Source of the DNA: a virus
Virus record (IMG/VR): IMGVR_UViG_3300006792_000001
Span: 1-43,430 of that record
Length of the DNA: 43,430 nt
Strand: one strand, 5' to 3'
Position 1 is the first letter of the stretch, and every line of letters begins with the position of its first letter. Position numbers and translations under genes: made by a program. Under the pieces are notes generated by a model. It was not told the origin of the DNA and made no database searches. It worked only from the letters and a program-made list of their open reading frames with translations. Positions 14,514-22,219 of this stretch are shown here, in pieces.

Positions 14514-14777
14514 ATGCCATGGACTGAAGCCGACCACATCGCCGAACACGCGCGACTCGCGTTACTGGCCAACGCTCACGGGCATGCCCTACGCAACGTG
14601 CTGAGTATCGTGCAAAGAGCGGTTTATTGCCTCTACCCTGACACCACGATATTCGCAAGTTCGGACCGAGAGGACCGAGCGTATCTCGACAACTTGCGAA
14701 ACGAACTGGACAAGATTTTTGACGCTCTCATAGCGGCCGAGATAGCCAGCACATCGCCGGAGGAGGAGACAGCATGA
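14514..14777 (+). CDS. Hypothetical helical protein, 87 residues
   Basis: A GGGAAGGG sequence precedes the ATG. The protein is helical and acidic at its end (LRNELDKIFDALIAAEIAST). It overlaps the next gene by ATGA. Function is unknown. Confidence 0.55.
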   Translation: MPWTEADHIAEHARLALLANAHGHALRNVLSIVQRAVYCLYPDTTIFASSDREDRAYLDNLRNELDKIFDALIAAEIASTSPEEETA

Positions 14778-14995
14778 CCGCAAGCATCGGCCGGCCGTCT
14801 CGCTCCGCTGGCATCACCCGCAATCAGCTCGCGCGCATAGACAGACTGGCGCGCGAGACTGGCATGGACGCACAGCTGGCGGCGCGGCGTCGCTTTGGCG
14901 GGCCGTTGCAGAGACTGAGCAGAGCAGAGGCCAGCGCACTGATTGATTCGCTTGTACTGATTATGGCATGGACTCCGAAGGGAGGGACAGGATGA
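14774..14995 (+). CDS. Small recombination-associated helical domain
   Basis: The 73-residue protein contains ITRNQLARIDRLARETGMDA, then ARRRFGGPLQRLSRAEASAL. I know this pattern as a short module often attached to phage recombination or replication proteins, where it may contact DNA. Here it stands alone just upstream of the annealing protein. The assignment is tentative. Confidence 0.5.
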   Translation: MTASIGRPSRSAGITRNQLARIDRLARETGMDAQLAARRRFGGPLQRLSRAEASALIDSLVLIMAWTPKGGTG

Positions 14996-15213
14996 AGAAG
15001 CTAACAAACGAAACAGCGGCACAGCGCAGCTATACAAATCAATCCCTGATTGACGCGGGCTTGGCGCTACTGCCGGCGCTAACCGGAGTCAACTACACAG
15101 GCATCGAAATGGCACGGATCGAGAAGCTCGGCATGCACCAGCGGCCACCGGCTGCGGTCGCAGAGGCCGTCAAGGCAGCTGTACAAGCACGACGGGGAGG
15201 GACAGTCCAATGA
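14992..15213 (+). CDS. Hypothetical protein, 73 residues
   Basis: The ATG overlaps the upstream stop. The sequence ([37 protein letters not shown]) is helical. It is coupled to the annealing-protein gene. Function is unknown. Confidence 0.55.
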   Translation: MKKLTNETAAQRSYTNQSLIDAGLALLPALTGVNYTGIEMARIEKLGMHQRPPAAVAEAVKAAVQARRGGTVQ

Positions 15214-16211
15214 GTACCAACAACAATGCGGTAGCAACGATCTCACCATCCGAGATGGGCCATAGCAGTGGTTACGACCGCGAACAGGTTGACCTTATCA
15301 AGCGCACAGTAGCAAAGGACTGCGATGACTTGGAGCTACAGCTATTCATCGCCACCTGTGAGCGCACAGGGCTCGACCCGATAGCCAAGCAAATCTACGC
15401 GGTGAGCCGCTACACCAAGCAGGCTGGTCGCAAGGTCATGACGATCCAGACCAGCATTGATGGCTTTCGAGTCATTGCCTCACGCGTCAAGGTTGACGGC
15501 GAGCGGGTCTATGCCGGACAGCTCGGGCCTTTCTGGTGTGGGAAAGATGGCAAGTGGGTCGAGGTCTGGTTGGCGGATGATCCGCCTGCGGCCGCAAAGG
15601 TTGGGGTGTTGCGCAGCGACTGGCGCGAACCACTCTGGTCAGTGGCACGCTACGAGAGTTACGCGCAGAAAAACCAGGATGGTTCCGCACAAAATCTCTG
15701 GGGCAAGATGCCGGACCTGATGATTGCTAAGTGCGCAGAAAGTTTGGCCCTACGGCGAGCATTTCCTCAGGAACTATCAGGACTCTTAACCTCAGACGAG
15801 ATGGGACAAGCAAGCAACACGGGCACGGGGCAGCAGCAGACGGTGGAGTATGACCACGATCACGCCAAAGACCAGCATTTCCGGAAACATCTAGCGGTCC
15901 TCAAAGAGGTTGCCCCGCAACGCGAGCCAGCGCCCGTAGTAGACGCCGAGACAGGTGAAATCACCGACACACCGAAACCGGAACGACAGCGCCTGTCTGA
16001 CAACGCCATCTTGCGTCTGGAGGAGTTGGCTACACAGGCCGGCATCGAGTTTGAGCAGATGAGCGAGGACGCGGTGCTGCGGTACGAAAAAGCGGACTAC
16101 ATCTGGCTCAGTAAGGCCGAGGCCACCGACTACGCGGCCTTATTGAAGGAGCTGATTGAGGGGAAGGATGCGGTAGGCGTCGAGACTGAGCAGGAGTTGG
16201 CCGAGGTTTAG
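15210..16211 (+). CDS. Bet/RecT-family single-strand annealing protein
   Basis: The 333-residue protein has a Bet/RecT core in residues about 25-205: [62 protein letters not shown] and [17 protein letters not shown]. Such proteins pair complementary single strands during phage recombination. The C-terminal 125 residues are acidic and may recruit partners. No partner 5'-3' exonuclease was found, which is unusual for this family. Confidence 0.88.
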   Translation: MSTNNNAVATISPSEMGHSSGYDREQVDLIKRTVAKDCDDLELQLFIATCERTGLDPIAKQIYAVSRYTKQAGRKVMTIQTSIDGFRVIASRVKVDGERVYAGQLGPFWCGKDGKWVEVWLADDPPAAAKVGVLRSDWREPLWSVARYESYAQKNQDGSAQNLWGKMPDLMIAKCAESLALRRAFPQELSGLLTSDEMGQASNTGTGQQQTVEYDHDHAKDQHFRKHLAVLKEVAPQREPAPVVDAETGEITDTPKPERQRLSDNAILRLEELATQAGIEFEQMSEDAVLRYEKADYIWLSKAEATDYAALLKELIEGKDAVGVETEQELAEV

Positions 16212-16221
16212 ACAAAAGGAT

Positions 16222-16247
16222 GCGCGGCGGACCACTATCCGCCGCGC
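16222..16247 (+). terminator. Strong hairpin after the annealing gene
   Basis: GCGCGGCGGA pairs with TCCGCCGCGC, a perfect 10-bp stem with a 6-base loop, 10 bases after the stop codon. There is no T-run, so it is more likely an mRNA-stability or pause element than a classical terminator. Confidence 0.5.
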
Positions 16248-16283
16248 TCGTGTATCGACGCCAGATTACAAAGGTTATGCCAC

Positions 16284-17261
16284 ATGAGCGTCAAGCAGAT
16301 GAGTAAAGTCTGGTCACTGGACCTCCCACACAACCAGTTATGGGTACTGATGGCGTTGGCCGACTACGCGGACGATGACGGGTACTGCTGGCCCAGTGCG
16401 CCGAAGCTTGCTCACAAGACAGGCTACAGTGAACGTCAGATTCGCCGCCTGGTTGACGGCCTCATAGAGGGTGGGACCATCTTCCAGAACCAGCGTGACG
16501 GACGCAGTTCAGAGACGTGGTTGAAGCTCGATAATGCGCCGGGCAAGGCAGCATTTACCCCTGACAAAATGACAGGGGGTAAAGGTGCTTCTTCCATTAA
16601 TACCCCTGACATAGCTATGTCACCCCTTACCCCTGCCAAAATGTCAGGCCACCCCTGCCAAAATGTCACCCCTACCCCTGACATTTTGTCCGCTACCCCT
16701 GACATAGCTATGTCACCCATAACCATCAGTAACCAGTCAGTTGAACCAATCAAGGAACCATCAGAACCGAGTGCCTCGGTTGCGAGGCGAAAAGAAAAAC
16801 CACAAGACCCACTTTTCAACGCCATCGCTGAGGCGTGGAAGGGCGAACCCTACCGGCCCGGTTTGTTAACCAGGGGGCAGGCGTCGCTAGTCGGCATTGC
16901 GGCAGCTGAGTTACGGGAGGTTGGCGCAATGCCTGAAGACGTGCCGGGTGAGTGGCAGCGCATCAATGCCAAGTACGACGACATTTCGCCCAAAGCCTTA
17001 TCTCAGCATTGGGGTACTACGGGATCAAGGCGTGCAACTGTAGCAGCTCGTGCCTCACCACCCGACATCGACTCTATCCGCGATCCGTTTATGCGTGCAC
17101 TGATTCGGCAAGGAGGCCAGGATGCCAGTACCACAGACGACATTCACGCGCAAAATGGGCGAGTTATCGACCAGCATGCCAAAACGAAATCTCTCGGACC
17201 CGGAGTCGAATCTCATGGCACAAACCTACCAGCGCATGCTCGCGACGCACGACGAGGCTGA
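16284..17261 (+). CDS. Replication initiator, lambda O-like, with internal origin
   Basis: The 325-residue protein begins with a winged-helix DNA-binding domain (QLWVLMALADYADDDGYCWP; LAHKTGYSERQIRRLVDGLI). Its middle (residues about 92-145) is a low-complexity linker with repeated TPD/TP motifs encoded by the iteron cluster. The C-terminal half is a helical domain (LTRGQASLVGIAAAELREVG) that may contact a helicase loader. The layout, with the origin inside the initiator gene and a loader-like gene next, matches the lambda O-P plan. Confidence 0.75.
   Translation: MSVKQMSKVWSLDLPHNQLWVLMALADYADDDGYCWPSAPKLAHKTGYSERQIRRLVDGLIEGGTIFQNQRDGRSSETWLKLDNAPGKAAFTPDKMTGGKGASSINTPDIAMSPLTPAKMSGHPCQNVTPTPDILSATPDIAMSPITISNQSVEPIKEPSEPSASVARRKEKPQDPLFNAIAEAWKGEPYRPGLLTRGQASLVGIAAAELREVGAMPEDVPGEWQRINAKYDDISPKALSQHWGTTGSRRATVAARASPPDIDSIRDPFMRALIRQGGQDASTTDDIHAQNGRVIDQHAKTKSLGPGVESHGTNLPAHARDARRG
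16557..16715 (+). repeat. Iteron cluster, candidate replication origin
   Basis: Six repeats share the core ACCCCTG(A/C)CA, starting at 16557, 16602, 16629, 16651, 16674 and 16695. The last four are spaced 22, 23 and 21 bases, about two helical turns. Several end in TGTCA, and two contain the palindrome GACATAGCTATGTC. The cluster lies in the linker-coding part of the initiator gene, as in lambdoid origins, so the encoded protein probably binds it. The following bases are moderately AT-rich. Confidence 0.8.
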
Positions 17262-17760
17262 CTTTATCGAGGGTTGCGACCGCATTCTCTGGACCGACGA
17301 ATGGTTCCCAACCATCGCCCGGCTTTCTGGCGTGATTGCCGAGTGCGCCGCCGAGCGTGAGTCACACCAGCGCGCCGCCCGGCTGACGACCGGACGCGAG
17401 TCTAACGGCGGGCTGGTTTGTGGTCACTGCCTGGGCGCGCGTTGGTTACGCAACGGTTTGCACCATGGACTGATTGCTTGCCCAGGCTGCTCCTACGAGG
17501 GCAAGTTTAATCCGCTGACGGAATCGGCAAGCATCGCACGTTATGGCGGCGTTGTGCCGGAGGGTTTTGATACTGGCAGGCGGGCGGATGTCTCGGCGTT
17601 GCATGCGCCGTTTCGTGATGCAGACGGGTCGACTGACATGGACCAACTCTATCGGTTTTCAAGAGAACTCAGAGGCCTCGAGCCAGCGATTGACGAACGC
17701 ACCAAACCGGCGGCGGGATTCAGCACGATCGGCGACGTTGCGCGGTTGGTGACAGCCTAG
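17122..17760 (+). CDS. Candidate helicase loader with zinc-binding domain
   Basis: The protein has 212 residues. The ATG at 17122 has a strong AAGGAGG ribosome site, which supports a real 140-base overlap with the initiator gene. Residues about 33-75 (YQRMLATHDEADFIEGCDRI, WFPTIARLSGVI) resemble the G39P-type helicase-loader fold. A Cys4 zinc site follows (VCGHCLGARWL ... ACPGCSYEG). No AAA+ ATPase motif is seen. As partner of the initiator it would recruit the host helicase; this is inferred. Confidence 0.45.
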   Translation: MPVPQTTFTRKMGELSTSMPKRNLSDPESNLMAQTYQRMLATHDEADFIEGCDRILWTDEWFPTIARLSGVIAECAAERESHQRAARLTTGRESNGGLVCGHCLGARWLRNGLHHGLIACPGCSYEGKFNPLTESASIARYGGVVPEGFDTGRRADVSALHAPFRDADGSTDMDQLYRFSRELRGLEPAIDERTKPAAGFSTIGDVARLVTA

Positions 17761-17773
17761 AAAGGCACACGAC

Positions 17774-18277
17774 ATGAGTATGACAACCCGGCCTATCCGC
17801 GACGACAACGCGACCACATTTGGGGGGGTACTACGTGCACAGCGCAACGCCGCTGGATTGACACTCCGCGAACTTGCCGAGGCATCAGGTATTCATTTCA
17901 CGTATATTTGCAAAATCGAAAACAATGCGTTTCCACCGCCTGCCGTGGCAACGATACGCCGGATGGCTGTTGCGCTGGGTTGTGGACCACGGGCCCTATG
18001 TGCCGCTGCTGGTAGGGTAGACGAGCCGATGCCAAAACATGAGCTTGAACAACGTGTGCTCGACCTGGAAGCTATGCTCGCCGTCGCCAACACCAGCATA
18101 AAAACAGCGACACGCATGCTTGGTCTGATGCAAACCGAGGCACGAAACGTCCTCGTCAATGGCAATACAACCCTGGATGCCGAGTACGTGCTGATTGTTG
18201 CTGGCCAGATTGAGAGCGGGTTGGATGACTGGCTGGTGACGGTTGGCTATGATGTTGCGCGGTTGGTGGCAGCATGA
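17774..18277 (+). CDS. XRE-family transcriptional regulator
   Basis: The 167-residue protein has a standard XRE helix-turn-helix (LTLRELAEASGIHFTYICKI) and a C-terminal coiled-coil/helical region (HELEQRVLDLEAMLAVAN) for dimerisation. It is the third XRE-type regulator of the phage and is co-translated with the DNA MTase that follows. It may control the early-to-late switch. Confidence 0.7.
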   Translation: MSMTTRPIRDDNATTFGGVLRAQRNAAGLTLRELAEASGIHFTYICKIENNAFPPPAVATIRRMAVALGCGPRALCAAAGRVDEPMPKHELEQRVLDLEAMLAVANTSIKTATRMLGLMQTEARNVLVNGNTTLDAEYVLIVAGQIESGLDDWLVTVGYDVARLVAA

Positions 18278-19854
18278 TGGCACACGACATGACGCCGTAT
18301 CACCATGACGCGGGTATGACGCTCTATCACTGCGATGTACTCGCAGGACTCCGAAATCTGCCGGACGAGTCCGTACAGATGTGTGTTACGTCGCCGCCGT
18401 ACTGGATGTTGCGGGATTATTTGACGCCCGGTCAACTCGGCTTAGAACCCACCCCCGAACTCTACGTCGCCACCATGGTCGCCGTGTTCCGCGAGGTGCG
18501 CAGGGTCCTTCAAGACGACGGCGTGGTCTTCCTCAATCTCGGCGACTCGTACTGGAATGGAGGAGGCGAGAAGCGGGATGGCGGACACGGGTTCGTTGAT
18601 GGCGGCAAGCCGAAACTCGACGCGGCGAAGGGAATGCTTCTCCAAAAGCCATCATCAACCGAACTCGGCCTCAAACCCAAAGACATGGTTGGCATCCCGT
18701 GGCGCGTCGCCTTCGCGTTGCAGGCCGACGGCTGGTGGCTGCGTTCGGACATAATCTGGGCGAAGCCGAACCCGATGCCGGAGTCGGTCACGGACCGGCC
18801 CACGAAGTCGCACGAGTACCTTTTTCTGCTGACCAAGCAGGCGCGGTATTACTACGATGCGGCGGCGATTAGCGAGCGCGCAGATAGTGGACTGGACTTG
18901 GGTCTGCTGCGCGGCCGGTCGTTCAGTGACCCATCCCGCGTCGCATGGCACGCAAAGTCCATCACTGACCGGCAGGAAGCAGGCATCGACAGCCGCACTG
19001 CTGGGACCGGCACCCGCAATCGCCGCACCGTCTGGACAATCGCCACGCAGCCGTTTAGTGATTGGAAAGAAACTTCCCGTCTGGTCCCTGTGGTAAGCGG
19101 TGACGTTTTCGGTGACACGATGCGCATAACGTCACCAGATTGTCCAGTCCATGCGGATCTTCCTGATTCGGTTCCCACGGTGTTTCGTGATGAACGTGTA
19201 GCCGATGATCTGAGCGGCATTCTTGACATGCGTGACCGTCACGTTCAAGAGCGGCAAGCCGAACGCGCTGCCATTGCGCAGCACCACGAGCCGAGCTTTG
19301 TGGAACCCAATTCGGATTCGCTTCACTACGAGTGTTTACCGCCTGCCACTGGCCGTAGCAATCAAATGAGCAAAACGGGCCACGGTCTTTTGACCAGTCA
19401 GCCATGTATGCCTTCCGCTCAAAGTCTTGGTCACACTGGGCACACGTCAACACAACACGAGTACGCTGCGCTTGATGGGAACATGCACGTGAGCAGTACT
19501 TTGGAGCAGGCTTGTTCCGACTCTTGTATTTCGGTTCAAACACCCGACTGCACTGATGGCACTGAAACATCGTATGACTCCAATCCATGTACGTGTCAAT
19601 TTTACCGCATACAGACCGAGAAAACATCCCACTTCGCAACGTTTCCTCCCAAATTGGTCGAGCCGTGCATCCTGGCCGGCAGCCGTGAGGGTGACACCGT
19701 TCTCGACCCGTTTATAGGCTCGGGGACGGCCGCACTGGTTGCGCGCAAGCACGGACGTAAGGCCATCGGTATCGACATCAACGCCGACTATCTCGACATG
19801 GCTATCAAGCGCAACGCGCAACAGACGTTGTGGATTATGGAGGCAGCTTCATGA
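18274..19854 (+). CDS. DNA methyltransferase (SPPYW type) interrupted by an antisense HNH insert
   Basis: The frame has 526 codons. Motif IV is SPPYW (about residue 40) and SAM motif I is LDPFIGSGTAALV (about residue 478), so it is a beta-class N4-cytosine/N6-adenine MTase. In family members I know, the segment ending WTIATQPF is followed almost at once by HFATFPPKLVEPCILAG. Here about 190 residues (about 261-451) intervene. They are rich in Ser, Thr, His and Cys and do not resemble an MTase domain. On the other strand they encode an HNH endonuclease. The insert keeps the frame open, so a full-length enzyme with a large loop may still be made; its activity is uncertain. Confidence 0.85.
   Translation: MMAHDMTPYHHDAGMTLYHCDVLAGLRNLPDESVQMCVTSPPYWMLRDYLTPGQLGLEPTPELYVATMVAVFREVRRVLQDDGVVFLNLGDSYWNGGGEKRDGGHGFVDGGKPKLDAAKGMLLQKPSSTELGLKPKDMVGIPWRVAFALQADGWWLRSDIIWAKPNPMPESVTDRPTKSHEYLFLLTKQARYYYDAAAISERADSGLDLGLLRGRSFSDPSRVAWHAKSITDRQEAGIDSRTAGTGTRNRRTVWTIATQPFSDWKETSRLVPVVSGDVFGDTMRITSPDCPVHADLPDSVPTVFRDERVADDLSGILDMRDRHVQERQAERAAIAQHHEPSFVEPNSDSLHYECLPPATGRSNQMSKTGHGLLTSQPCMPSAQSLGHTGHTSTQHEYAALDGNMHVSSTLEQACSDSCISVQTPDCTDGTETSYDSNPCTCQFYRIQTEKTSHFATFPPKLVEPCILAGSREGDTVLDPFIGSGTAALVARKHGRKAIGIDINADYLDMAIKRNAQQTLWIMEAAS
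19051..19627 (-). mobile_element. Homing-type insertion in the MTase gene
   Basis: The bounds are set by where MTase homology stops (after TIATQPF) and resumes (HFATFPP). The segment is almost exactly the antisense HNH gene plus about 55 bases of 5' sequence. Its length is a multiple of three or nearly so, as the MTase frame is kept. There are no inverted terminal repeats or transposase, which points to homing rather than transposition. Confidence 0.6.
19055..19570 (-). CDS. HNH homing endonuclease, antisense inside the MTase gene
   Basis: This 171-residue protein from ATG 19570 has a GGAG ribosome site (19578-19581) 7 bases upstream and a TTGACA hexamer further up (19594-19599). Two N-terminal zinc fingers (C4/C7/C26/C30 and C43/C46/C67/C71) precede an HNH domain: C115/C118, LHVHHETPW (H127/H128), N144 in LDNLVTL and CASCHRKRH (C149/C152, H153). 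The stop codon falls exactly at the left edge of the insert. This is a typical phage free-standing HNH enzyme, which cuts an insert-free allele so that repair copies the gene. All key residues are intact. Confidence 0.85.
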   Translation of the reverse strand: MFQCHQCSRVFEPKYKSRNKPAPKYCSRACSHQAQRTRVVLTCAQCDQDFERKAYMADWSKDRGPFCSFDCYGQWQAVNTRSEANPNWVPQSSARGAAQWQRVRLAALERDGHACQECRSDHRLHVHHETPWEPNQEDPHGLDNLVTLCASCHRKRHRLPQGPDGKFLSNH

Positions 19855-20054
19855 CCGCGCCACTGACCCTCCCAGCCACCATCACCGCGCCAACCTTTGC
19901 CATGCACGTACGTGACGGCCTGTACTGTGTCACGGTGACGTATCCAGCCCAGACGTTGACCGTCTGTTACGCGGCAAAACCGGACAACCCAACACTGACC
20001 GGCAGCATTCTCGCGCGACGATTACGGCGCTTTACCCGCAAGGAGACAGCATGA
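19851..20054 (+). CDS. Hypothetical protein, 67 residues
   Basis: The ATG overlaps the MTase stop, and its own stop overlaps the next gene. It is a short beta-rich protein (FAMHVRDGLYCVTVTYPAQT) with a basic tail (ARRLRRFTRKET). Function is unknown. Confidence 0.55.
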   Translation: MTAPLTLPATITAPTFAMHVRDGLYCVTVTYPAQTLTVCYAAKPDNPTLTGSILARRLRRFTRKETA

Positions 20055-20380
20055 TAAACCATGCCGCCACAGACCGTACAAAACGGCTGGCAGCCATATG
20101 CAAACAGTTAGCAAACCGTGGAGACGGAATCGTCTCGCTGCTGGGCAAGGACGATTTGTACTGGCTGCTAGGTGAGGTCAACCGTCTGCACACCATGCTG
20201 GCCGATGCACAGGCCAGAGTCGATCGGTTACGTAAGACGCACCGTCACAAGGATCGCCGCATTATGCGGTTGAGTGACGTACTGCGAGAGATCGGCCAAC
20301 TGGACTTAGAGGATGACGAGGGCTACGGGTTGATTGCCGAACTCGCCCGCGCCGCCCTGAATGAGGAGGCCGGAGAATGA
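20051..20380 (+). CDS. Coiled-coil protein, first of a duplicated pair
   Basis: The 109-residue helical protein has a heptad-like centre (LLGEVNRLHTMLADAQARVD) and an acidic segment LDLEDDEGYGLI. The region RIMRLSDVLREIGQLDLEDD reappears, changed at a few positions, in the next gene. It is coupled to both neighbours. Function is unknown. Confidence 0.6.
   Translation: MINHAATDRTKRLAAICKQLANRGDGIVSLLGKDDLYWLLGEVNRLHTMLADAQARVDRLRKTHRHKDRRIMRLSDVLREIGQLDLEDDEGYGLIAELARAALNEEAGE
20222..20336 (+). repeat. Diverged 115-base direct repeat, copy 1
   Basis: This segment and 20401-20515 have the same length and align without gaps, from GATCGGTTACGT to GGGTTGATTG. The C-terminal part of the repeat is nearly identical in DNA and protein. 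It is a segmental duplication that gave rise to the shared motif of two consecutive genes. Confidence 0.75.
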
Positions 20381-20682
20381 GCGCCATGACAGAGGAAAAC
20401 GATCGGTTACGTGAGGTGATCCTTCACAAGGAACTGCGCATTATGCGGTTGATGAACGCACTGCGGGAGGTCTTCAAACTGGACTTAGAGGATGATGAGG
20501 GCTACGGGTTGATTGACGCTCGCGAGATGGTCACCGGCATCGCCTCCGCGCTGCAACTGTCGGACGTGGAGCGCGTTGGTCTGTACGCCGCTGCCGGGAT
20601 GATTCCTACTGGGATGGCCTGTACCGTTATCGTGACCGGCGGCCGGGTGATGCTGGTCGGGCTAGGAGAATCAACGCCATGA
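20377..20682 (+). CDS. Hypothetical protein, second of a duplicated pair
   Basis: The 101-residue protein starts with the duplicated segment (RIMRLMNALREVFKLDLEDD) and then differs, with a hydrophobic beta-rich C-terminal half (GMACTVIVTGGRVMLVGLGE). It overlaps both neighbours by ATGA. Function is unknown. Confidence 0.6.
   Translation: MSAMTEENDRLREVILHKELRIMRLMNALREVFKLDLEDDEGYGLIDAREMVTGIASALQLSDVERVGLYAAAGMIPTGMACTVIVTGGRVMLVGLGESTP
20401..20515 (+). repeat. Diverged 115-base direct repeat, copy 2
   Basis: This copy is offset by 179 bases from copy 1 (20222-20336). The changes concentrate in the 5' third. Confidence 0.75.
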
Positions 20683-20897
20683 ACCAGAAGACCGAGACTC
20701 CGCTGGCTGTCGGCTCCCGCGTCCGCATCACTGCCATAAACACGGAGTTCCACGGCAAGATCGGGATTATCAAGTACCTCAGCAGGCCCGTTAAGGATGG
20801 CCGCCGTGGCGCTGGGATAGTGTTTTCGGCGGAGGATAACCCGGAATACCCACGGCAGGCCTACTGGTTTATGGACCACGAATGGATGGCGTTATGA
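20679..20897 (+). CDS. Small SH3/KOW-like protein
   Basis: The 72-residue protein has the pattern VGSRVRITAINTEFHGKIGI, like KOW or SH3-type barrels that bind nucleic acid or other proteins. It overlaps RusA by ATGA. The assignment is weak. Confidence 0.5.
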   Translation: MNQKTETPLAVGSRVRITAINTEFHGKIGIIKYLSRPVKDGRRGAGIVFSAEDNPEYPRQAYWFMDHEWMAL

Positions 20898-21349
20898 AGA
20901 GCAGTAGCCAATTACGTTTCGCGGTGTTTGGGCCACCGGCCCCGGCAGTCAGAATGACAGGTCGCGGCAAGTTCGTGCGCGACCATCCTAAACGCGCCGC
21001 AATGGACCGTTACCTGGCATTCAAGGCCGCCGTCGGCTGGGCCGCGAAAGAGGCCGGGGCTGTGCCGGTCGATGGTCCCGTGCGCGTGACGGTGGTCGTG
21101 ATGCTGAACGCGCCGGAGAAGCGCCGCTGGGATGTGTCGAATGTGCTGAAAGCCTGTGAGGATGGACTCAACGCGATTGCGTACCGTGACGACCAGCAGG
21201 TGGTGTTTGCGTCAATCGAGGTCGTGTCAGTCGGCGGTGTTCCCGGAGGCGAGGGCACGGTCATCTCAGTCGAACCATGGGCAATTGAGGATCAGGACGA
21301 CATATTGGCGCTGCTATCAGGGCAGGATGATGAGAGGCCGTGGGCGTGA
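20894..21349 (+). CDS. rusA: RusA-family Holliday junction resolvase
   Basis: The 151-residue protein starts at ATG 20894, overlapping the upstream stop. It has FAVFGPPAPAVRMTGRG at the N-terminus and RRWDVSNVLKACEDGLNAIA followed by YRDDQQV. The Asp residues in WDVSN, CEDGL and YRDDQ are the metal-binding acidic residues of RusA. It cuts four-way junctions in replicated phage DNA before packaging. Confidence 0.88.
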   Translation: MKSSSQLRFAVFGPPAPAVRMTGRGKFVRDHPKRAAMDRYLAFKAAVGWAAKEAGAVPVDGPVRVTVVVMLNAPEKRRWDVSNVLKACEDGLNAIAYRDDQQVVFASIEVVSVGGVPGGEGTVISVEPWAIEDQDDILALLSGQDDERPWA

Positions 21350-21576
21350 GTGACGATACCGAAGGGCATTACAACCGGATCACCAAACACGACCATCTCG
21401 GGGAGTGGGGCTACGAAATCGGCAGTGTGCCGGGCCGCAAGAGCACGGCGCTGATGCGCGTTCGTCCAGGATACGCCCGCCCGGTTGCCTATTTTCGGGA
21501 TGAGGATGAGGCCGAAAGGTTCAGGGAGTTTTTTCTGGAGGTCGCAATGAATCAGCGAGTCGCATATGTTGAGTAA
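21346..21576 (+). CDS. Hypothetical protein, 76 residues
   Basis: It starts at a GTG that overlaps the RusA stop (GTGA). The translation DHLGEWGYEIGSVPGRKSTA and a helical end (EAERFREFFLEVAMNQR) form a small mixed domain. Function is unknown. Confidence 0.55.
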   Translation: MSDDTEGHYNRITKHDHLGEWGYEIGSVPGRKSTALMRVRPGYARPVAYFRDEDEAERFREFFLEVAMNQRVAYVE

Positions 21577-21766
21577 CCCGCCACGCATCCACAGCCTCGC
21601 CACACGCCGCCAGGCAATCTATACGGCTCTGAATGACGACGCCCTCGGCTGGACGCAACTGGCAAGTCTTGTGGCGGAGCTCCGGCGGTTAGAGGCTGAC
21701 ATGACGAGTGAGTACGCCCAGGTGCGCCGGGAGCGACTTGGGGAGAAAGGACGGGTGGGAGTGTGA
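21566..21766 (+). CDS. Hypothetical helical protein, 66 residues
   Basis: It overlaps the previous gene by 11 bases. The protein is helical (WTQLASLVAELRRLEADMTS) and basic at its end. No family is recognised. Confidence 0.5.
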   Translation: MLSNPPRIHSLATRRQAIYTALNDDALGWTQLASLVAELRRLEADMTSEYAQVRRERLGEKGRVGV

Positions 21767-21963
21767 ATGCTACGGACTCTACAACGATTTTGGCTAATGT
21801 GAGTGCGAAAGATATTGAGGAATTCGTACGGGATGGTTACGGAACGTGTGCGGACATGACACGCAAGACGCTCAAGGGGAGGATAGACCCGAGTGAGGTG
21901 TTGCTCTTGATTGCGCGCTTCGAATTGGCGCTTGACATGCTCGCCGAACGGGAGAAGGGATAG
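21763..21963 (+). CDS. Hypothetical protein, 66 residues
   Basis: It starts at a GTG overlapping the previous stop (GTGA). It is a helical protein (AKDIEEFVRDGYGTCADMTR; LIARFELALDMLAEREKG) with no visible motif. Confidence 0.5.
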   Translation: MNATDSTTILANVSAKDIEEFVRDGYGTCADMTRKTLKGRIDPSEVLLLIARFELALDMLAEREKG

Positions 21964-21970
21964 GGAGAAT

Positions 21971-22204
21971 ATGGCAGCCCGGTTTGATGCGTTTTGGTGG
22001 AAGGACATGAGTGCCGGTCAGTTGAGGACGCTATTGCAGGATATCCCCGACGAGTATCGTGTCCATGCGGGGACGGCAACCGGCAATATCGTTATTCGTG
22101 GCACTGAAAAGGATGGGTTTCGGTATCTTGGACAAATTGACATTCTGTCGGAGCAGGTGGAATGGGACAGCCTGGAAGACCGTGCCGATGACGAGAGTAG
22201 GTGA
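21971..22204 (+). CDS. Hypothetical acidic protein, 77 residues
   Basis: A GGGAGAAT ribosome site precedes the ATG. The pattern MSAGQLRTLLQDIPDEYRVH resembles small proteins built around a DELIxxLxxIPxD-type motif, but function is unknown. The C-terminus is strongly acidic. Confidence 0.55.
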   Translation: MAARFDAFWWKDMSAGQLRTLLQDIPDEYRVHAGTATGNIVIRGTEKDGFRYLGQIDILSEQVEWDSLEDRADDESR

Positions 22205-22219
22205 GACTGAGGAGGCGTT

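Noticed and set aside
19051-19627. Insert in the MTase as an intein or group I intron
   Set aside because: The endonuclease is on the opposite strand, there are no intein splice motifs, and the MTase frame is uninterrupted, so neither splicing model fits.
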